Notes: generated by a model from the letters alone, not told the origin. A DNA stretch of 64,000 nucleotides from Deltaproteobacteria bacterium (GCA_017302795.1 JAFLCB010000002.1:186001-250000); one strand, 5' to 3'; positions 34,035-43,591 are shown, counted from the first letter of the stretch. Numbers and translations: made by a program.

Positions 34035-35209
34035 TTTTCGGCCTCTTGTAGTTCGACCAGGTCGGGACCAGAGGGTTCGATGAACTCTTGACCTGGTGCG
34101 AGATTCAGTCCCAAGTTATGGCCCAGTTGCAGGGGCATTTCAACTGGCATTGCTGGTCTTAAATTCTCTTCAGGTAAGGTCTCATACGGCACAGTTCGAT
34201 GTTCAAGTTGGATTGCGCGCTCGAGGTTTTCTAACAAAAGCCTCAGCAGCCGGTCGTCCACGAAGACTTGTTCGAAGGCCAGTCGGCCGCGTTCGATTGC
34301 CGCCTCTGCGAACCGCAATCGTTCTGGGTGCTTACGGGCCATTAAATCGGAAGCCTGCTCGAGAAGATTGGTGAGTTCGATATACATTGGGTCGGTCGCA
34401 CGATTGACAAAGAACTGCTCAATTCTCTTCAACGGGTAGAACAAAAGAGGGTGGCGATGCAGATCTCCGCCATCAAAGGTCGCGGTTTTTTGAAAAGTGT
34501 AACCGCGAACTTGAATACCCCGGTATCCGTTGTTGAATTTGAATCTAGCTACCGTATGCGGTGCAGTTTCAATCTGGCTGAGACGAGCCGAATCGATGGA
34601 GAGATCAGAGTTGTAATACACGGCCATGTCGTCGACCAAGGGTTCAAGGCGGCCGTCGCGAATACAAAGGGCTCGATCAAAAATATGGACCGAAAGCGAT
34701 CGATCGACCGCAAGGCGGCACACCAATAGTTTTTCTTCTCGATCTTTTAAAATGCGGATCTGATCGGTCGGGCCTTGGTGTTGTTGAATCCAATTTTCGA
34801 CGACGAGTTCAAGAGTGCGAAAGCTCTCGGCGCGAACCATTTGGAGGTCGTCAGGACTTGAGAAGGGAGGCAGCGGAATCGGCTCGCCAGTTTGATTGGA
34901 GAAATGCTGAAGACAGGACGCCACTTCCGTAAAAAGTTCGAGTTTGTTTTCGGACCAATGCTGGTGGCCAAGGGCGCGGCGAAAAAATCGGTCGAGTACG
35001 GAAGTCGATAAAGGTTCGCCAGCCTCACAGAGGTTTTTTAGAAAATGATAGAAGGCCATCCGAGCGGCATCGGACTTCGCGACACTGACGTTCGCGCCGG
35101 CAACTGGCACTCCAGTCCCCGTTACATTTGCGGCCGCATTTTTCGCAGCTCCGGGAGCGGGTTGAAGAAGACCAAGAAGATGAGTTGCGAGGTTGGTCAC
35201 AGTAGCCAT
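33989..35209 (-). CDS. protein of unknown function upstream of rluB
   Basis: 406 residues with no signal peptide. The N-terminal 50 residues are Ala/Gly/Val-rich and probably disordered; the central part is a mixed alpha/beta domain and residues about 300-350 a helical stretch. No family recognised. Translation starts at ATG 35209, 67 bases from a divergent start, without a clear Shine-Dalgarno sequence. Its last 46 bases overlap the rluB start, so the two are probably co-transcribed. Confidence 0.7.
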   Translation of the reverse strand: MATVTNLATHLLGLLQPAPGAAKNAAANVTGTGVPVAGANVSVAKSDAARMAFYHFLKNLCEAGEPLSTSVLDRFFRRALGHQHWSENKLELFTEVASCLQHFSNQTGEPIPLPPFSSPDDLQMVRAESFRTLELVVENWIQQHQGPTDQIRILKDREEKLLVCRLAVDRSLSVHIFDRALCIRDGRLEPLVDDMAVYYNSDLSIDSARLSQIETAPHTVARFKFNNGYRGIQVRGYTFQKTATFDGGDLHRHPLLFYPLKRIEQFFVNRATDPMYIELTNLLEQASDLMARKHPERLRFAEAAIERGRLAFEQVFVDDRLLRLLLENLERAIQLEHRTVPYETLPEENLRPAMPVEMPLQLGHNLGLNLAPGQEFIEPSGPDLVELQEAEKCETIAPLNRELQNL

Positions 35210-35276
35210 AGGCTTAACATTAGGAAGATTTGAATTTTCAGTCCAGCGAATTTAAGCTCGGTGTGAAGGGGATCAA

Positions 35277-35897
35277 ATGGAATATTTCAAGGACCCGGCG
35301 ACTATTTTGCATCGGGAATTAGATCCACAGGTGTTTGGCGCGAATCCACAGGGTGGCGCATCTGGGAATGCGCAAAGTTATTCTGGTGGATCTTCCAGTG
35401 GTGCTTTTGGCGGTTCCTTAGGACTGCAGCCGCCAGCAAGTCCGCCTCAGACGAGGCCCGGTGCGCAGATTCCCTATCCGCCGATTGACCTCAAGGTTGT
35501 TGAAGCGCAAATCCAGCAGATCAAAGCAGTGCTACAGCAATATGAACGACGTTTAGATCAGCTATCTGCAAGACAAAATGAAATTTCGCGCGATAGCCAA
35601 AGTCGACTTGATCGATTTGAGCAACAGTTGATTCGACTTGAGGATGGGATCTCCCGTTTAACTACCGATACAAGTCAACGTTTGGCTTCGCTTGCCGGCC
35701 GGGTAAACGAACGAAAAGTTACTGACAGCAAGGTTCAAGAGCTTATGGATCGACACAATTTGATGCTGAGAAACTTCGAGAATCGCCTGTCTTCGATGCA
35801 AAAGCTTGCATCCGATCAGGAACAAGCTCTTTTGAGTGCCTTTGCAGCGTTAGAAGATGCGCGAGCTGAACTCTCGCGCTTAAAAAGATTGCCGTAA
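35277..35897 (+). CDS. coiled-coil protein of unknown function
   Basis: 206 residues behind AAGGGGATCAA. The first 70 residues are Gly/Ser/Pro/Gln-rich and likely disordered; residues about 72-205 form a continuous helix with heptad spacing, rich in Gln, Arg, Leu and Asp. No signal peptide, so it is cytosolic. It ends nine bases before the convergent Ig-fold gene. It may bind another protein or form a filament, but this cannot be read from the sequence. Confidence 0.7.
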   Translation: MEYFKDPATILHRELDPQVFGANPQGGASGNAQSYSGGSSSGAFGGSLGLQPPASPPQTRPGAQIPYPPIDLKVVEAQIQQIKAVLQQYERRLDQLSARQNEISRDSQSRLDRFEQQLIRLEDGISRLTTDTSQRLASLAGRVNERKVTDSKVQELMDRHNLMLRNFENRLSSMQKLASDQEQALLSAFAALEDARAELSRLKRLP

Positions 35898-35905
35898 ACC
35901 CATAT

Positions 35906-36955
35906 CTAGTTGCCGCCGCTTTCAAAGTACCGATCGCAGCGAATGTTGTCGATGCTGATCAGTTTACCGTTTCGGCACTGAAACAGTGCGGACGCAACGA
36001 TACACTGACCAAAGCCAACGGCAGCCGTGTTCACGTAGGGAAGTCGAGTTGTGTACGCATCTGGCAATTCGCGCTGAATGGTATACGGTGCATTCGATGC
36101 GCCGATCATCGACTCATGCCAGTACTCGTCGTAGTTTCTAGTTCCTGGATAGTAGCCATACTTTCCTGCTGGGCAGGGATTTCGCGCAGCTTTTACTTTA
36201 ACTGTGACAGTCACACTTCGAATCATCTCGGTGCCAGAGCGAGCTTCGACATGGTATTGCCCTGCAGAGGCCGTCGTGATTTGAAACTGGCGAAGCATGT
36301 AGCCGGTCTGTCCAGAAATTGGCTGCCCGTTTTTAAACCACTGATAGGTGACAAGATCGACCCCTTTTGTCGCATAGGTGCCGAGGGTTAATACTTCGCC
36401 CTCTTCGACGGTACGATCTTCGGGTTGATACTGCCAAATAAAACTTGGACCTGTCGTGCCTCCCGTCGATCCTCCCGGTGCAACACCTGTGTTGCCGCCG
36501 CCGACCATGCCGCCCGAACCACCGCTGCCGCCGTCGACGGGGATCGTGCCGCCACCACCAGTGCCGCCAGTGCCTCCGCCGGTTCCACCGGTTCCGCCAC
36601 CAGTGCCGCCACCACTAACGGGCATCACGCCTCCGACTGTATTTCCGCCGCCCGTAGGAGCCGTGCCGGGAGCATAAGAGCCGCCGCCACCTGCTGCGCC
36701 ACCGCCGCCGATCGCGCCGTTGGCTCCGCCGATTGTCGAAGAATAAACGGGGGATTTAGATGAAGAATTCTCCGTAGATTCCATCGCAGGAGAGCAGTTC
36801 TGGTACATCAACAGACTGGTTGAAGCTGCAAAGAGAATAGTCATGAGAGGTGTGTTGTTCATTCGCTGGTTCGTTTTATCAACCAACGGTGCGATTTTCA
36901 TGCGCAGGTAGCGCTGAATAACCAAGGCCCGCTTGGTCCATCGATGCTGATTCAT
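35906..36955 (-). CDS. exported Gly-rich protein with an Ig-like domain
   Basis: 349 residues from ATG 36955, preceded by AGAGGGG. A hydrophobic segment (about 35-52) ends in YQNCS; this may be an unusual lipobox, but the standard LxxC rule is not met. A long Gly-rich linker (about 75-170) joins it to an Ig-like beta-sandwich (about 172-260) with the TVEEGEVLTLGTYA and YQWFKNGQPISG features of Ig-fold repeats. A Cys-containing C-terminal domain (about 262-349) follows. It is probably anchored at the membrane and exposed to the periplasm or surface as an adhesin-like protein. Confidence 0.72.
   Translation of the reverse strand: MNQHRWTKRALVIQRYLRMKIAPLVDKTNQRMNNTPLMTILFAASTSLLMYQNCSPAMESTENSSSKSPVYSSTIGGANGAIGGGGAAGGGGSYAPGTAPTGGGNTVGGVMPVSGGGTGGGTGGTGGGTGGTGGGGTIPVDGGSGGSGGMVGGGNTGVAPGGSTGGTTGPSFIWQYQPEDRTVEEGEVLTLGTYATKGVDLVTYQWFKNGQPISGQTGYMLRQFQITTASAGQYHVEARSGTEMIRSVTVTVKVKAARNPCPAGKYGYYPGTRNYDEYWHESMIGASNAPYTIQRELPDAYTTRLPYVNTAAVGFGQCIVASALFQCRNGKLISIDNIRCDRYFESGGN
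36548..36616. repeat. low-complexity repeat encoding GGT/GGGT units
   Basis: Imperfect short repeats of the type GCCGCCACCAGT and CCTCCGCCGGTT encode a run of Gly and Thr in the linker of the Ig-like protein. Such tracts are prone to slippage, so their length may vary between strains. Confidence 0.6.
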
Positions 36956-37062
36956 CTTGCCCCCTCTGAAAGTCCCCACCAATTCAATTTGCCAGAAAAC
37001 TGTCTCTCTTTCATGCGTCTCATGAAGAAACGGGTGAAATCGAATTTAGCCCTAGCATAAAC

Positions 37063-37090
37063 AAAAACGGCGTCTCGTTGTGAGACGCCG
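37063..37090 (-). terminator. intrinsic terminator after dsbD
   Basis: A nine-bp GC-rich stem (CGGCGTCTC / GAGACGCCG) with a five-base loop, followed on the minus strand by five T. It lies just downstream of the dsbD stop. Confidence 0.88.
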
Positions 37091-37106
37091 TCAAAGCATT
37101 TTTTGC

Positions 37107-39035
37107 TTATTGCTCGCTGGCTGCGGCTCTCGGAATTGGCTCGTTGGCTTTTCTCATTCTGTCTAAGAAATCGTCCGCATTCATGAAGCCTGTCACAGTG
37201 AGATCGGTCCGAATCTGTCCGTTAGTGTCATAGAACACCATGGTTGGAAGCCCCATCACACTATAAGTCTTTTTTAGTTTATCGATCTCCGGCGAATCGT
37301 TTGTCGCATCAATCTTAAATAGCACGAAGTTTTTCGAGAGAGCCTGGATGCGATCGTCGGGAAATGTTTTTTCTTCAAGCTCATGACAAGCGCCGCACCA
37401 GTCGGCCCAGAAATCTACCAAGACAGGCTTTTTCTGTTCGATGGCAGCTGCCAACGCTTCATCCGAGTAGGACTGCCAGCCGAGCTTCGCGACATTTCCA
37501 GGCGAGATGCTTGTCGCGCCTCCCGCAGTCGCAAATTGAACACCTGATTTTTCAAGCGTTGAAACCATCATGAGTGCAATTCCAATACAGAAAGCCGCAA
37601 CCGCTGCGCCCTTTTTAACTTGGGATGCACCCGTAGTCGCCGGAGCAAACGCGCCGTAAGCGCTTGCGATGAGGACCACGGAAAGCCCAATGATCGCGCG
37701 GACCGCCCAATCTGGATAAACTGGTGCGATGTAGTAAATCGCCATGCCGATCATGGTGGTGCCGAAAACGAATTTAACAGTATCCATCCACGCGCCAGCC
37801 TTTGGGACCTTCTGTAAGAGCGAACTCGAAGTGCCGAGCGCGACAAAAAGAACGCCCATACCCATTGCGAAGCTGAACAAAAGAATTAAGCCAAGAGCCT
37901 TATCTTGAGTTTGGGCAATATAAGCTAGAACACTGACGAGGACAGGTCCGATGCAGGGGCTTGCGACGACTCCGGCAGCAAGTCCCATGGCGAATGAACT
38001 AAAATATCCTGTTTCTGACTTTCCTTGGCCGACGCGGTCGCGAATGAATGCGGGTGCTTGAATTTCGTAAAGGCCGTACATGGAAAGCCCCATGGCGACG
38101 AACAATAGCGCTAATCCAGAAACGACATAAATGTTAGAGAGTGCGGAACCGAACAGCGCGCCGGTGGAGGCAGCGGTAACACCGAGTATTGAGTACGTAA
38201 CGCCAATCCCAAGAACATAGAATATAGAAAGGAAAAAGCTTCGTAGCTTGGAGTGTTTGGTAGATGTGTCCGCGCGTCCACCTGACCGCCGTTCACTCGC
38301 ACCAAGAATCGCTAGGGTAATAGGAATCATTGGATAAATGCACGGGGTCAGCGAAGTTAAAAAACCAGCGACGAACATGAACAGCACTGCAGACAAAAGT
38401 CCTGCGCCCATCGCTTTTTCAAACTCGGATGACTGACCTCCGCTTGTTGCCGGGGCTCGAGAAGGTGTAGTCGTGTCTTTTGTTTCGACTTTGGGCTCAA
38501 CACTAGCGATGGAAGCGGCTTTTGCAGCCATCGCTCCGGGAGTGAGAACGATATGTTTCGGAAATAAGCAGTGCTCGGTGGTGCAGGCTTGATAGGTCAA
38601 CTTTAACTTCAAGACTTTAGCAGATTCGGCGTTGGGCAGTTTGACTTTCGCAGTCATGGTGCCCTTTTTCTTTATGCCGTCTTTCATTTTTTTCGAGAAC
38701 GTGTCCATGAACTGAACGACCGGAGTCAGTTGGAAAGGTTCAAGTTTTACGTCGGTGGGTTCTTCGACCACAAGTTTAAATCGATCAGCGTAGGCCTTGT
38801 AGGGATCGGCCAAATCGAGATCGACGATCACTGTTGCCGACTTTGGGTCCTGGGCCGAAATTTCCAATCGAGCCTTCGCCGTCATTGGATTCTCTGCAAC
38901 CTTTTCGTCGCCACTCGCCGAAGCGGTAAGAGAGGAAAGCGGGGCCGAAAGTAGGGACAATGCGACCGCGCACACCAACAGAAAAAGCGCGCTAAACGTT
39001 CGTTTAAAACCACAATGCAATACGTCGTTCGTCAT
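37107..39035 (-). CDS. dsbD: thiol:disulfide interchange protein DsbD
   Basis: 642 residues in the full three-part layout: signal peptide, periplasmic alpha domain with YQACTTEHC (about 150-158), an eight-helix membrane domain (about 215-500), and a C-terminal thioredoxin-like domain with the CxxC motif WADWCGACHE. It passes electrons from cytosolic thioredoxin to periplasmic partners such as DsbC and cytochrome-maturation proteins. The start ATG follows GTGAGGTCATC at the right distance. No partner gene is adjacent. Confidence 0.95.
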   Translation of the reverse strand: MTNDVLHCGFKRTFSALFLLVCAVALSLLSAPLSSLTASASGDEKVAENPMTAKARLEISAQDPKSATVIVDLDLADPYKAYADRFKLVVEEPTDVKLEPFQLTPVVQFMDTFSKKMKDGIKKKGTMTAKVKLPNAESAKVLKLKLTYQACTTEHCLFPKHIVLTPGAMAAKAASIASVEPKVETKDTTTPSRAPATSGGQSSEFEKAMGAGLLSAVLFMFVAGFLTSLTPCIYPMIPITLAILGASERRSGGRADTSTKHSKLRSFFLSIFYVLGIGVTYSILGVTAASTGALFGSALSNIYVVSGLALLFVAMGLSMYGLYEIQAPAFIRDRVGQGKSETGYFSSFAMGLAAGVVASPCIGPVLVSVLAYIAQTQDKALGLILLFSFAMGMGVLFVALGTSSSLLQKVPKAGAWMDTVKFVFGTTMIGMAIYYIAPVYPDWAVRAIIGLSVVLIASAYGAFAPATTGASQVKKGAAVAAFCIGIALMMVSTLEKSGVQFATAGGATSISPGNVAKLGWQSYSDEALAAAIEQKKPVLVDFWADWCGACHELEEKTFPDDRIQALSKNFVLFKIDATNDSPEIDKLKKTYSVMGLPTMVFYDTNGQIRTDLTVTGFMNADDFLDRMRKANEPIPRAAASEQ

Positions 39036-39070
39036 GATGACCTCACTCGAGACCTTTCGGCAGGGTGACG

Positions 39071-39097
39071 ATAATACCTAAATATAACACGTCTCAA
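39071..39097 (-). promoter_or_regulatory. possible dsbD promoter
   Basis: On the minus strand TTGAGA (39097-39092), 15 bases, then TATTAT (39076-39071), about 35 bases before the dsbD start. The spacer is short for sigma-70, so confidence is low. Confidence 0.3.
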
Positions 39098-39153
39098 GGT
39101 AGATCAATGCCGTGAAAATCTATCGATAAGTCCTGTCACAGAGTTTGACAGTT

Positions 39154-40164
39154 TTAATGCCCATGAGGATCAAGCAGTTGGGCCAAGTCGGAAACCAGTT
39201 TTCGAAATTCTAATTTGGCAAAGTTTCTTCTATTTCTTGACGGTAAAAGCTCGCTGAATCCCATTTGTACAAAGTGATCAAGCCGGTAGGGGCCTCGTTC
39301 TCGCCCCCAAGTCTGGCTTCCGATGGGCACGAAGCCATCGCTTGGAGCAAATGAGTTCGCATCGGTGACGAGAGCTTTAGCGAACCGACCGACCGACAAA
39401 CCATGCAGATGCGGGTAGAGCGTCCAAAAATAGGGCGAGACATCAGCTAACGGAGCCGAGCAGAGAAGACTGAACTCGTCGGTTTCTGGATGGATGGGGT
39501 GGATCAAATTGAAGCTCTCCATCGTGCGAGGAGAGTAGGCCTTGAAAGTCGACGATTTAGCATCGACGTGATAGTCCACTCTTGCGAGCGCCGCCGTAAG
39601 CTGTGGATAAAGGCGGGGAAATTTCTGAGACAGATGCGATGTCAAATCTGCTGCGATTGTTCCGCGATGGGGTGTTCCCCAAGTGATTATTCTGCGGACA
39701 TGAACGTCGAGGGATTCTGGTCGATCACGAAGTTTTTTAGCGAGGGCGCGAGCCACTAAGCCGCCGATTGAATTTCCAAGCAGTGAGATCTCTTTGCCTT
39801 GAATTTCGGGAGCATTTTGCTTTAACCAACTGATCGCCCAGTCTGCCTGTGACTCGGGAGATCCGTCGCCGACCTTTTCAACCGCAATAAAGCGGACTCC
39901 GTGCTCTGAAAGCGCGGGCGCAAGGTGCCGATCCATCTTTCCTAAGTTCACTGGTCCAAGGTGGAGGAGGTCATCGCCAAATGTATTCAAGCCATGAAAG
40001 AAAACTGCGATTGGTTTAGCTCGATCTTGGTCAGTCACATTGTCCCCTGGTAATGCCAACAATCTGCCTCTAAACTCGGGTTGAGTCGACCATGATTCTT
40101 CAGCGGTTGCTAAGACCTCAGCAGTTGGCAAGACCTCGGTCCTAAAAACTAGCCGGGGCGTCAA
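39154..40164 (-). CDS. lipase-like alpha/beta-hydrolase
   Basis: 336 residues, no signal peptide evident. FFHGLNTFGDD gives the oxyanion-hole segment and GNSIGG (about residues 131-136) the nucleophile elbow with its serine, as in triacylglycerol-lipase relatives. WGTPHRGT matches the lipase family, and a later conserved His follows SDGFVPIGSQ. The start is TTG at 40164, placed seven bases after GGAAGG; no better ATG exists in frame. The substrate is unknown. It diverges from motA, with 42 bases between the starts. Confidence 0.8.
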   Translation of the reverse strand: MTPRLVFRTEVLPTAEVLATAEESWSTQPEFRGRLLALPGDNVTDQDRAKPIAVFFHGLNTFGDDLLHLGPVNLGKMDRHLAPALSEHGVRFIAVEKVGDGSPESQADWAISWLKQNAPEIQGKEISLLGNSIGGLVARALAKKLRDRPESLDVHVRRIITWGTPHRGTIAADLTSHLSQKFPRLYPQLTAALARVDYHVDAKSSTFKAYSPRTMESFNLIHPIHPETDEFSLLCSAPLADVSPYFWTLYPHLHGLSVGRFAKALVTDANSFAPSDGFVPIGSQTWGRERGPYRLDHFVQMGFSELLPSRNRRNFAKLEFRKLVSDLAQLLDPHGH

Positions 40165-40188
40165 TCAACATCCTTCCAATGCCGATAA
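40162..40188 (+). promoter_or_regulatory. sigma-28 (FliA-type) promoter of motAB
   Basis: GCCGATAA (40181-40188) is a perfect match to the FliA -10 element. The -35 region, CAATCAAC at 40162-40169 with the standard 11-base spacing, is only a partial match to TAAAGTTT. It lies 18 bases before the motA ATG, and stator genes are classic FliA targets. Confidence 0.7.
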
Positions 40189-40206
40189 GACGTTTGAGGT
40201 GAAGTC

Positions 40207-41067
40207 ATGGGAGTAGTTGGAGCAATCGTAGTAATGGTGTGCGTCTTCGGGGGCTATATGCTCCACGGTGGACACTTGCACGTCCTTTGGCAGCCAACGG
40301 AACTCATTATTATTGGTGGAGCTGCGCTGGGCGGATTCATTATCGGAAACCCGATTCCAATTATTAAAATGGGTGTGCAAAAAGGTCTTCACGGCTGGAT
40401 CGGCAAAGGTCCTTCGAAGTCAGACTATCTTGAGCTTCTGCAGCTGCTGTTTCAACTCTTTCAGATTTTCCGAAAAGACGGTCCGCAAGCTGTTGAACGC
40501 CATATTGAGGAACCTGAAAAATCAGAAATTTTTAAGCAGTATCCATCGTTTCTGAAGAATCACCACGCGGTCGACTTTCTTTGCGACACAATGAAAATCA
40601 CTCTCTCGGCCGACCTTTCACAATACGACGTCGATGATTTGCTGACTGGCGATATCAAAGCGGCACACGTGGAAGAGCACATGGCGTCACATGGTATTAA
40701 CCAAATCGCAGAAGCGCTTCCGGGTCTCGGGATCGTTGCAGCCGTTCTCGGGGTCGTTCACACCATGGGTCTTCTTGATCAAGGTACGGAAGTCATCGGT
40801 AAGTCGATCGGTGCCGCCCTCGTTGGTACGTTCCTTGGGGTTTTGGCATGTTACGGTTTTGTTGGACCTACGGTCACGAAAATGAACAATGATATCGAAG
40901 CAGAAGGTCGCTACTTAGAAGTTATCAAAGCTGCTTTGATCGCACTCCAGCGCGGCTCGCCCCCGCTAGTATGCGTTGAATTCGCACGTCGTACGATTTT
41001 ACCAATTGATCGTCCAACGTTCTCGGAAGTTGACGCCGCAGCAAAAGGAGCAAAGAAAGCCGCCTAG
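40207..41067 (+). CDS. motA: flagellar motor stator protein MotA
   Basis: 286 residues behind GAGGTGA. Four membrane helices in the MotA pattern: two near the N-terminus (about 1-22 and 28-50) and two near 170-220, with the conserved EALPGLGIVAAVLGVVHTMG block in the third. The large cytosolic loop between helices 2 and 3 (about 65-165) carries the charged residues that act on the rotor. With MotB it makes the proton-driven stator unit. Confidence 0.96.
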   Translation: MGVVGAIVVMVCVFGGYMLHGGHLHVLWQPTELIIIGGAALGGFIIGNPIPIIKMGVQKGLHGWIGKGPSKSDYLELLQLLFQLFQIFRKDGPQAVERHIEEPEKSEIFKQYPSFLKNHHAVDFLCDTMKITLSADLSQYDVDDLLTGDIKAAHVEEHMASHGINQIAEALPGLGIVAAVLGVVHTMGLLDQGTEVIGKSIGAALVGTFLGVLACYGFVGPTVTKMNNDIEAEGRYLEVIKAALIALQRGSPPLVCVEFARRTILPIDRPTFSEVDAAAKGAKKAA

Positions 41068-41096
41068 CCGGTAGCTGATTCTTTGATTTAAAAGTC

Positions 41097-42032
41097 ATGG
41101 CAGAAAAGAAAGCAACGATCGTCATAAAAAAGATCAACGTGGTAGCCGGTGGCGCCCACGGTGGTGCTTGGAAAGTTGCATTCGCCGATTTCATGACAGC
41201 GATGATGGCGTTCTTTCTTGTTATGTGGCTGCTAGCTACACAGTCGGAACAGACTAAAAAAGCAGTATCCGACTATTTTTCGACACCCTCTGTAATTGAG
41301 TATGAATTCAATAACTATGGTGTTGAGTTAACTCTCGAGAAACTGTTTATGGACCTAGTGAACGAACCGTTAAAAGTGTTCCAGGCGTTCGTTAACCCAA
41401 TGGACCGCACGCCCAATGTGATGGCAATGGGAATGAAAAAAGTTGTTTCCGCGCACTTGGCTTCACAGCTGGGCGAAATCGCGTCAAACGTCAACGTCAC
41501 ACCGGACACAATCGTTTTCGAAATTCCAGATCTCTATTTATTTAAGCCCGGAACGACGATGCCATCAGCGCAATTTGTTTCGGTTATGGATAAAGTCAAA
41601 GGGATCACAACGGGTCTTCAAGACTCTGACATTCAAATCACGTCGCTCGTCTACGACGACAGTGTTTACGGCAAAGATTCAAAAGTCGCAAAAAACGTTG
41701 CTGAGGAACGGCTGACGATTGTTGAACTTCAGATCAAAGGTTCTCTTGAACACGAATCTGTCGGCGTATCAGGTTCAGCCGTGAACACGCGCGATCAGCG
41801 TGGAAAAGGTGAAAATCATGCCGGCGGCGGGCATTTCAAAATTGAAATTCGTCAACGTCCAGAGACAAAAACTGGTAAGCCACCACGATCGTTAGAGGAC
41901 GGTGTGTTTGGTGGAAAATCACCAGAGCAAAAGTCATACAACGAGTATATCAACAAGCTTGCCGAGAAAAAGCCGCGTCGATCAAAGCAGCAAGGCACAG
42001 CCAGGTCAGAATCGAAATCTGAAAATAAATAG
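41097..42032 (+). CDS. motB: flagellar motor stator protein MotB
   Basis: 311 residues. The N-terminal part is typical: [24 protein letters not shown] gives the plug-side residue run and the proton-carrying aspartate at about 32 at the start of the single membrane helix (in two overlapping motifs, FADFMTAM and FFLVMWLL). The expected C-terminal OmpA-like peptidoglycan-binding domain (about 140-270) is poorly preserved, with no recognisable HxDs/NxxLSxxRA motif. The tail is Lys/Arg-rich. It follows motA with 30 bases between and ends next to the convergent L,D-transpeptidase gene. Confidence 0.93.
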   Translation: MAEKKATIVIKKINVVAGGAHGGAWKVAFADFMTAMMAFFLVMWLLATQSEQTKKAVSDYFSTPSVIEYEFNNYGVELTLEKLFMDLVNEPLKVFQAFVNPMDRTPNVMAMGMKKVVSAHLASQLGEIASNVNVTPDTIVFEIPDLYLFKPGTTMPSAQFVSVMDKVKGITTGLQDSDIQITSLVYDDSVYGKDSKVAKNVAEERLTIVELQIKGSLEHESVGVSGSAVNTRDQRGKGENHAGGGHFKIEIRQRPETKTGKPPRSLEDGVFGGKSPEQKSYNEYINKLAEKKPRRSKQQGTARSESKSENK

Positions 42033-42034
42033 AT

Positions 42035-43465
42035 CTACTTCAAGATTGCTCGCGGGAGAAGGTGGTCGGTGTACCCACCTTTTCTTAATTCCTTTGGATG
42101 CGAGTATCCGACAAGGCGCCCTTCGTCGACCAGAAATTCGCCTTTGAATGAGGATTCGTTCAAATCGTAAAGATTCGCTTCAGGGCGCACAACGACGGCG
42201 CTCAAGCGATCACCTTTCACCTCTTTTTTGAAAGCGACCGGACTCGGAGTCGTATCGATCCGATAAACACCTTGTTCAAGAATTTGCTCGCTCGGTACAT
42301 CGCGAAGTAGCTGGGCCGCGCGATTGCTTGAAAGTGGGTTCGTGCTGCGAACACCGTCCTTCGTCAGGATCCATTCCCATGAAGTAGGGGCATCCGACGT
42401 AGCAGATTTAGATCGAGCAGATTCTTTCGCGTAGATTTTTATCATCTTCGTACCGACGGGAAGCAAGTCTTGAAGATAGGCGATTGCTTGGTTCTCGACA
42501 CGTGTGCAACCAAAGCTTCTTGGGTCCGAATAAAACTGCGCCAGCTGCGACTTAGGTAACTGAATGAATCGGTCGCGATCTGCGCCCCAACCAAGCGTTC
42601 CATGGGTCCACTGTGTGAAAGCATTTGGACCAAGTTTGGCCGTGTACCAACCAAAGGCACCGCGGACGAGCCCAGACGGTTCGCCGGATTTTTTCTTTGG
42701 AAGAAAGTACTTTTGAGTCCAATCCTCAAGGCTCGCGCCGGGGAGTGGGAGGCTTGGCGATCGTTCGTCGTGCCACGAAGGAAATAGTCCTTCGGAGTCT
42801 TGATAGAACTTATGCCAAGAAAGAATCTTGTAGCTGCCAACTGCAGTGCGACGAGTTTTGCTCGGATTATTTTCGCCAGCAATCATGTCTGTTTCTAGCA
42901 CCAATCGGTTTGGCTGACCCCGAGGCGCGACCTCATACACGCGAAGTTTTTCTGTCGCGATGTTTTGAATAACGATATAGCGATCTGCATCGATGATATG
43001 CGGAGTGCGAGTGACGGGAGTTGTTTGAAGATATTCGGCGGGGACGTAAGCGATTTCTTGCGCGACTGGGACCGGGGTAGCAGCCGGTTCTTGAACAACG
43101 GGAATGTCGGGCTCTTGCTCGATAATTCGCACGCTGACCAAGCGATCTTCGCCAGCTGGAGTTGGGTCAACAATTTGAACTTCGTCTCCGCGCTCGAGGA
43201 GGCGTGGGGCCTCTTCCGCGTTTTGATCTGGCGTCGATCGCCCGCGCAGACGGTCCGGAGCCACATAGGCGGTTTGCCCCGGTTGGGCAGTTTCAGGGGT
43301 GAGGTCTCCGCGTTGCGCTTCCAGTGTTGGGTCGCCCGTGTTGATGGCTTTAACTTCGCGCCATTCTGCCTTTTGACAGGCAACCATAGGTCCTGCAGCG
43401 ACAAAAGCCAAAGCGGCCAAGATTCCGAACGTTTTCAACACCGATTTTCCATATGGCTTTTTCAT
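42035..43465 (-). CDS. lipid-anchored L,D-transpeptidase (YkuD family)
   Basis: 476 residues from ATG 43465; a longer in-frame version to 43582 has no signal-like character. The leader ends in MVAC, a plausible lipobox. The YkuD domain (about 165-365) contains THGTLG and the catalytic SFGCTR motif, whose cysteine attacks the peptidoglycan tetrapeptide. The N-terminal part between lipid anchor and catalytic domain is Pro/Glu-rich. L,D-transpeptidases form 3-3 cross-links or attach lipoproteins to peptidoglycan. Which of the two this enzyme does cannot be told. Confidence 0.85.
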   Translation of the reverse strand: MKKPYGKSVLKTFGILAALAFVAAGPMVACQKAEWREVKAINTGDPTLEAQRGDLTPETAQPGQTAYVAPDRLRGRSTPDQNAEEAPRLLERGDEVQIVDPTPAGEDRLVSVRIIEQEPDIPVVQEPAATPVPVAQEIAYVPAEYLQTTPVTRTPHIIDADRYIVIQNIATEKLRVYEVAPRGQPNRLVLETDMIAGENNPSKTRRTAVGSYKILSWHKFYQDSEGLFPSWHDERSPSLPLPGASLEDWTQKYFLPKKKSGEPSGLVRGAFGWYTAKLGPNAFTQWTHGTLGWGADRDRFIQLPKSQLAQFYSDPRSFGCTRVENQAIAYLQDLLPVGTKMIKIYAKESARSKSATSDAPTSWEWILTKDGVRSTNPLSSNRAAQLLRDVPSEQILEQGVYRIDTTPSPVAFKKEVKGDRLSAVVVRPEANLYDLNESSFKGEFLVDEGRLVGYSHPKELRKGGYTDHLLPRAILK

Positions 43466-43576
43466 ACGTAGCGTTAGCGAAGCAAGTTCTGGGCAAATTT
43501 CACGAATGGCGAAGACATGTTCAAAAGAGCTTAGTGCGCCAATCAGCCAGAGATCGAGCGCGATTGGGCGACGCGG

Positions 43577-43591
43577 TGACAATTCTTGTCA
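43577..43591. repeat. perfect inverted repeat in the divergent ldt/ychJ-like promoter gap
   Basis: TGACAA (43577-43582), three bases, TTGTCA (43586-43591). It sits 30 bases before the ychJ-like start and looks like a regulator operator; TTGTCA could also act as a -35 element. Confidence 0.45.

Noticed and set aside
36425-36763. Pro- and Ala-rich open frames opposite the Gly-rich linker
   Set aside because: They arise from the GC-rich repeat read on the other strand; the Ig-like gene has a signal peptide, a Shine-Dalgarno sequence and a plausible domain layout.
39123-39155. CTGTCA/TGACAG inverted repeat followed by TTTT
   Set aside because: It resembles a terminator for the plus strand, but both flanking genes are on the minus strand, and there is no T-run in that direction.
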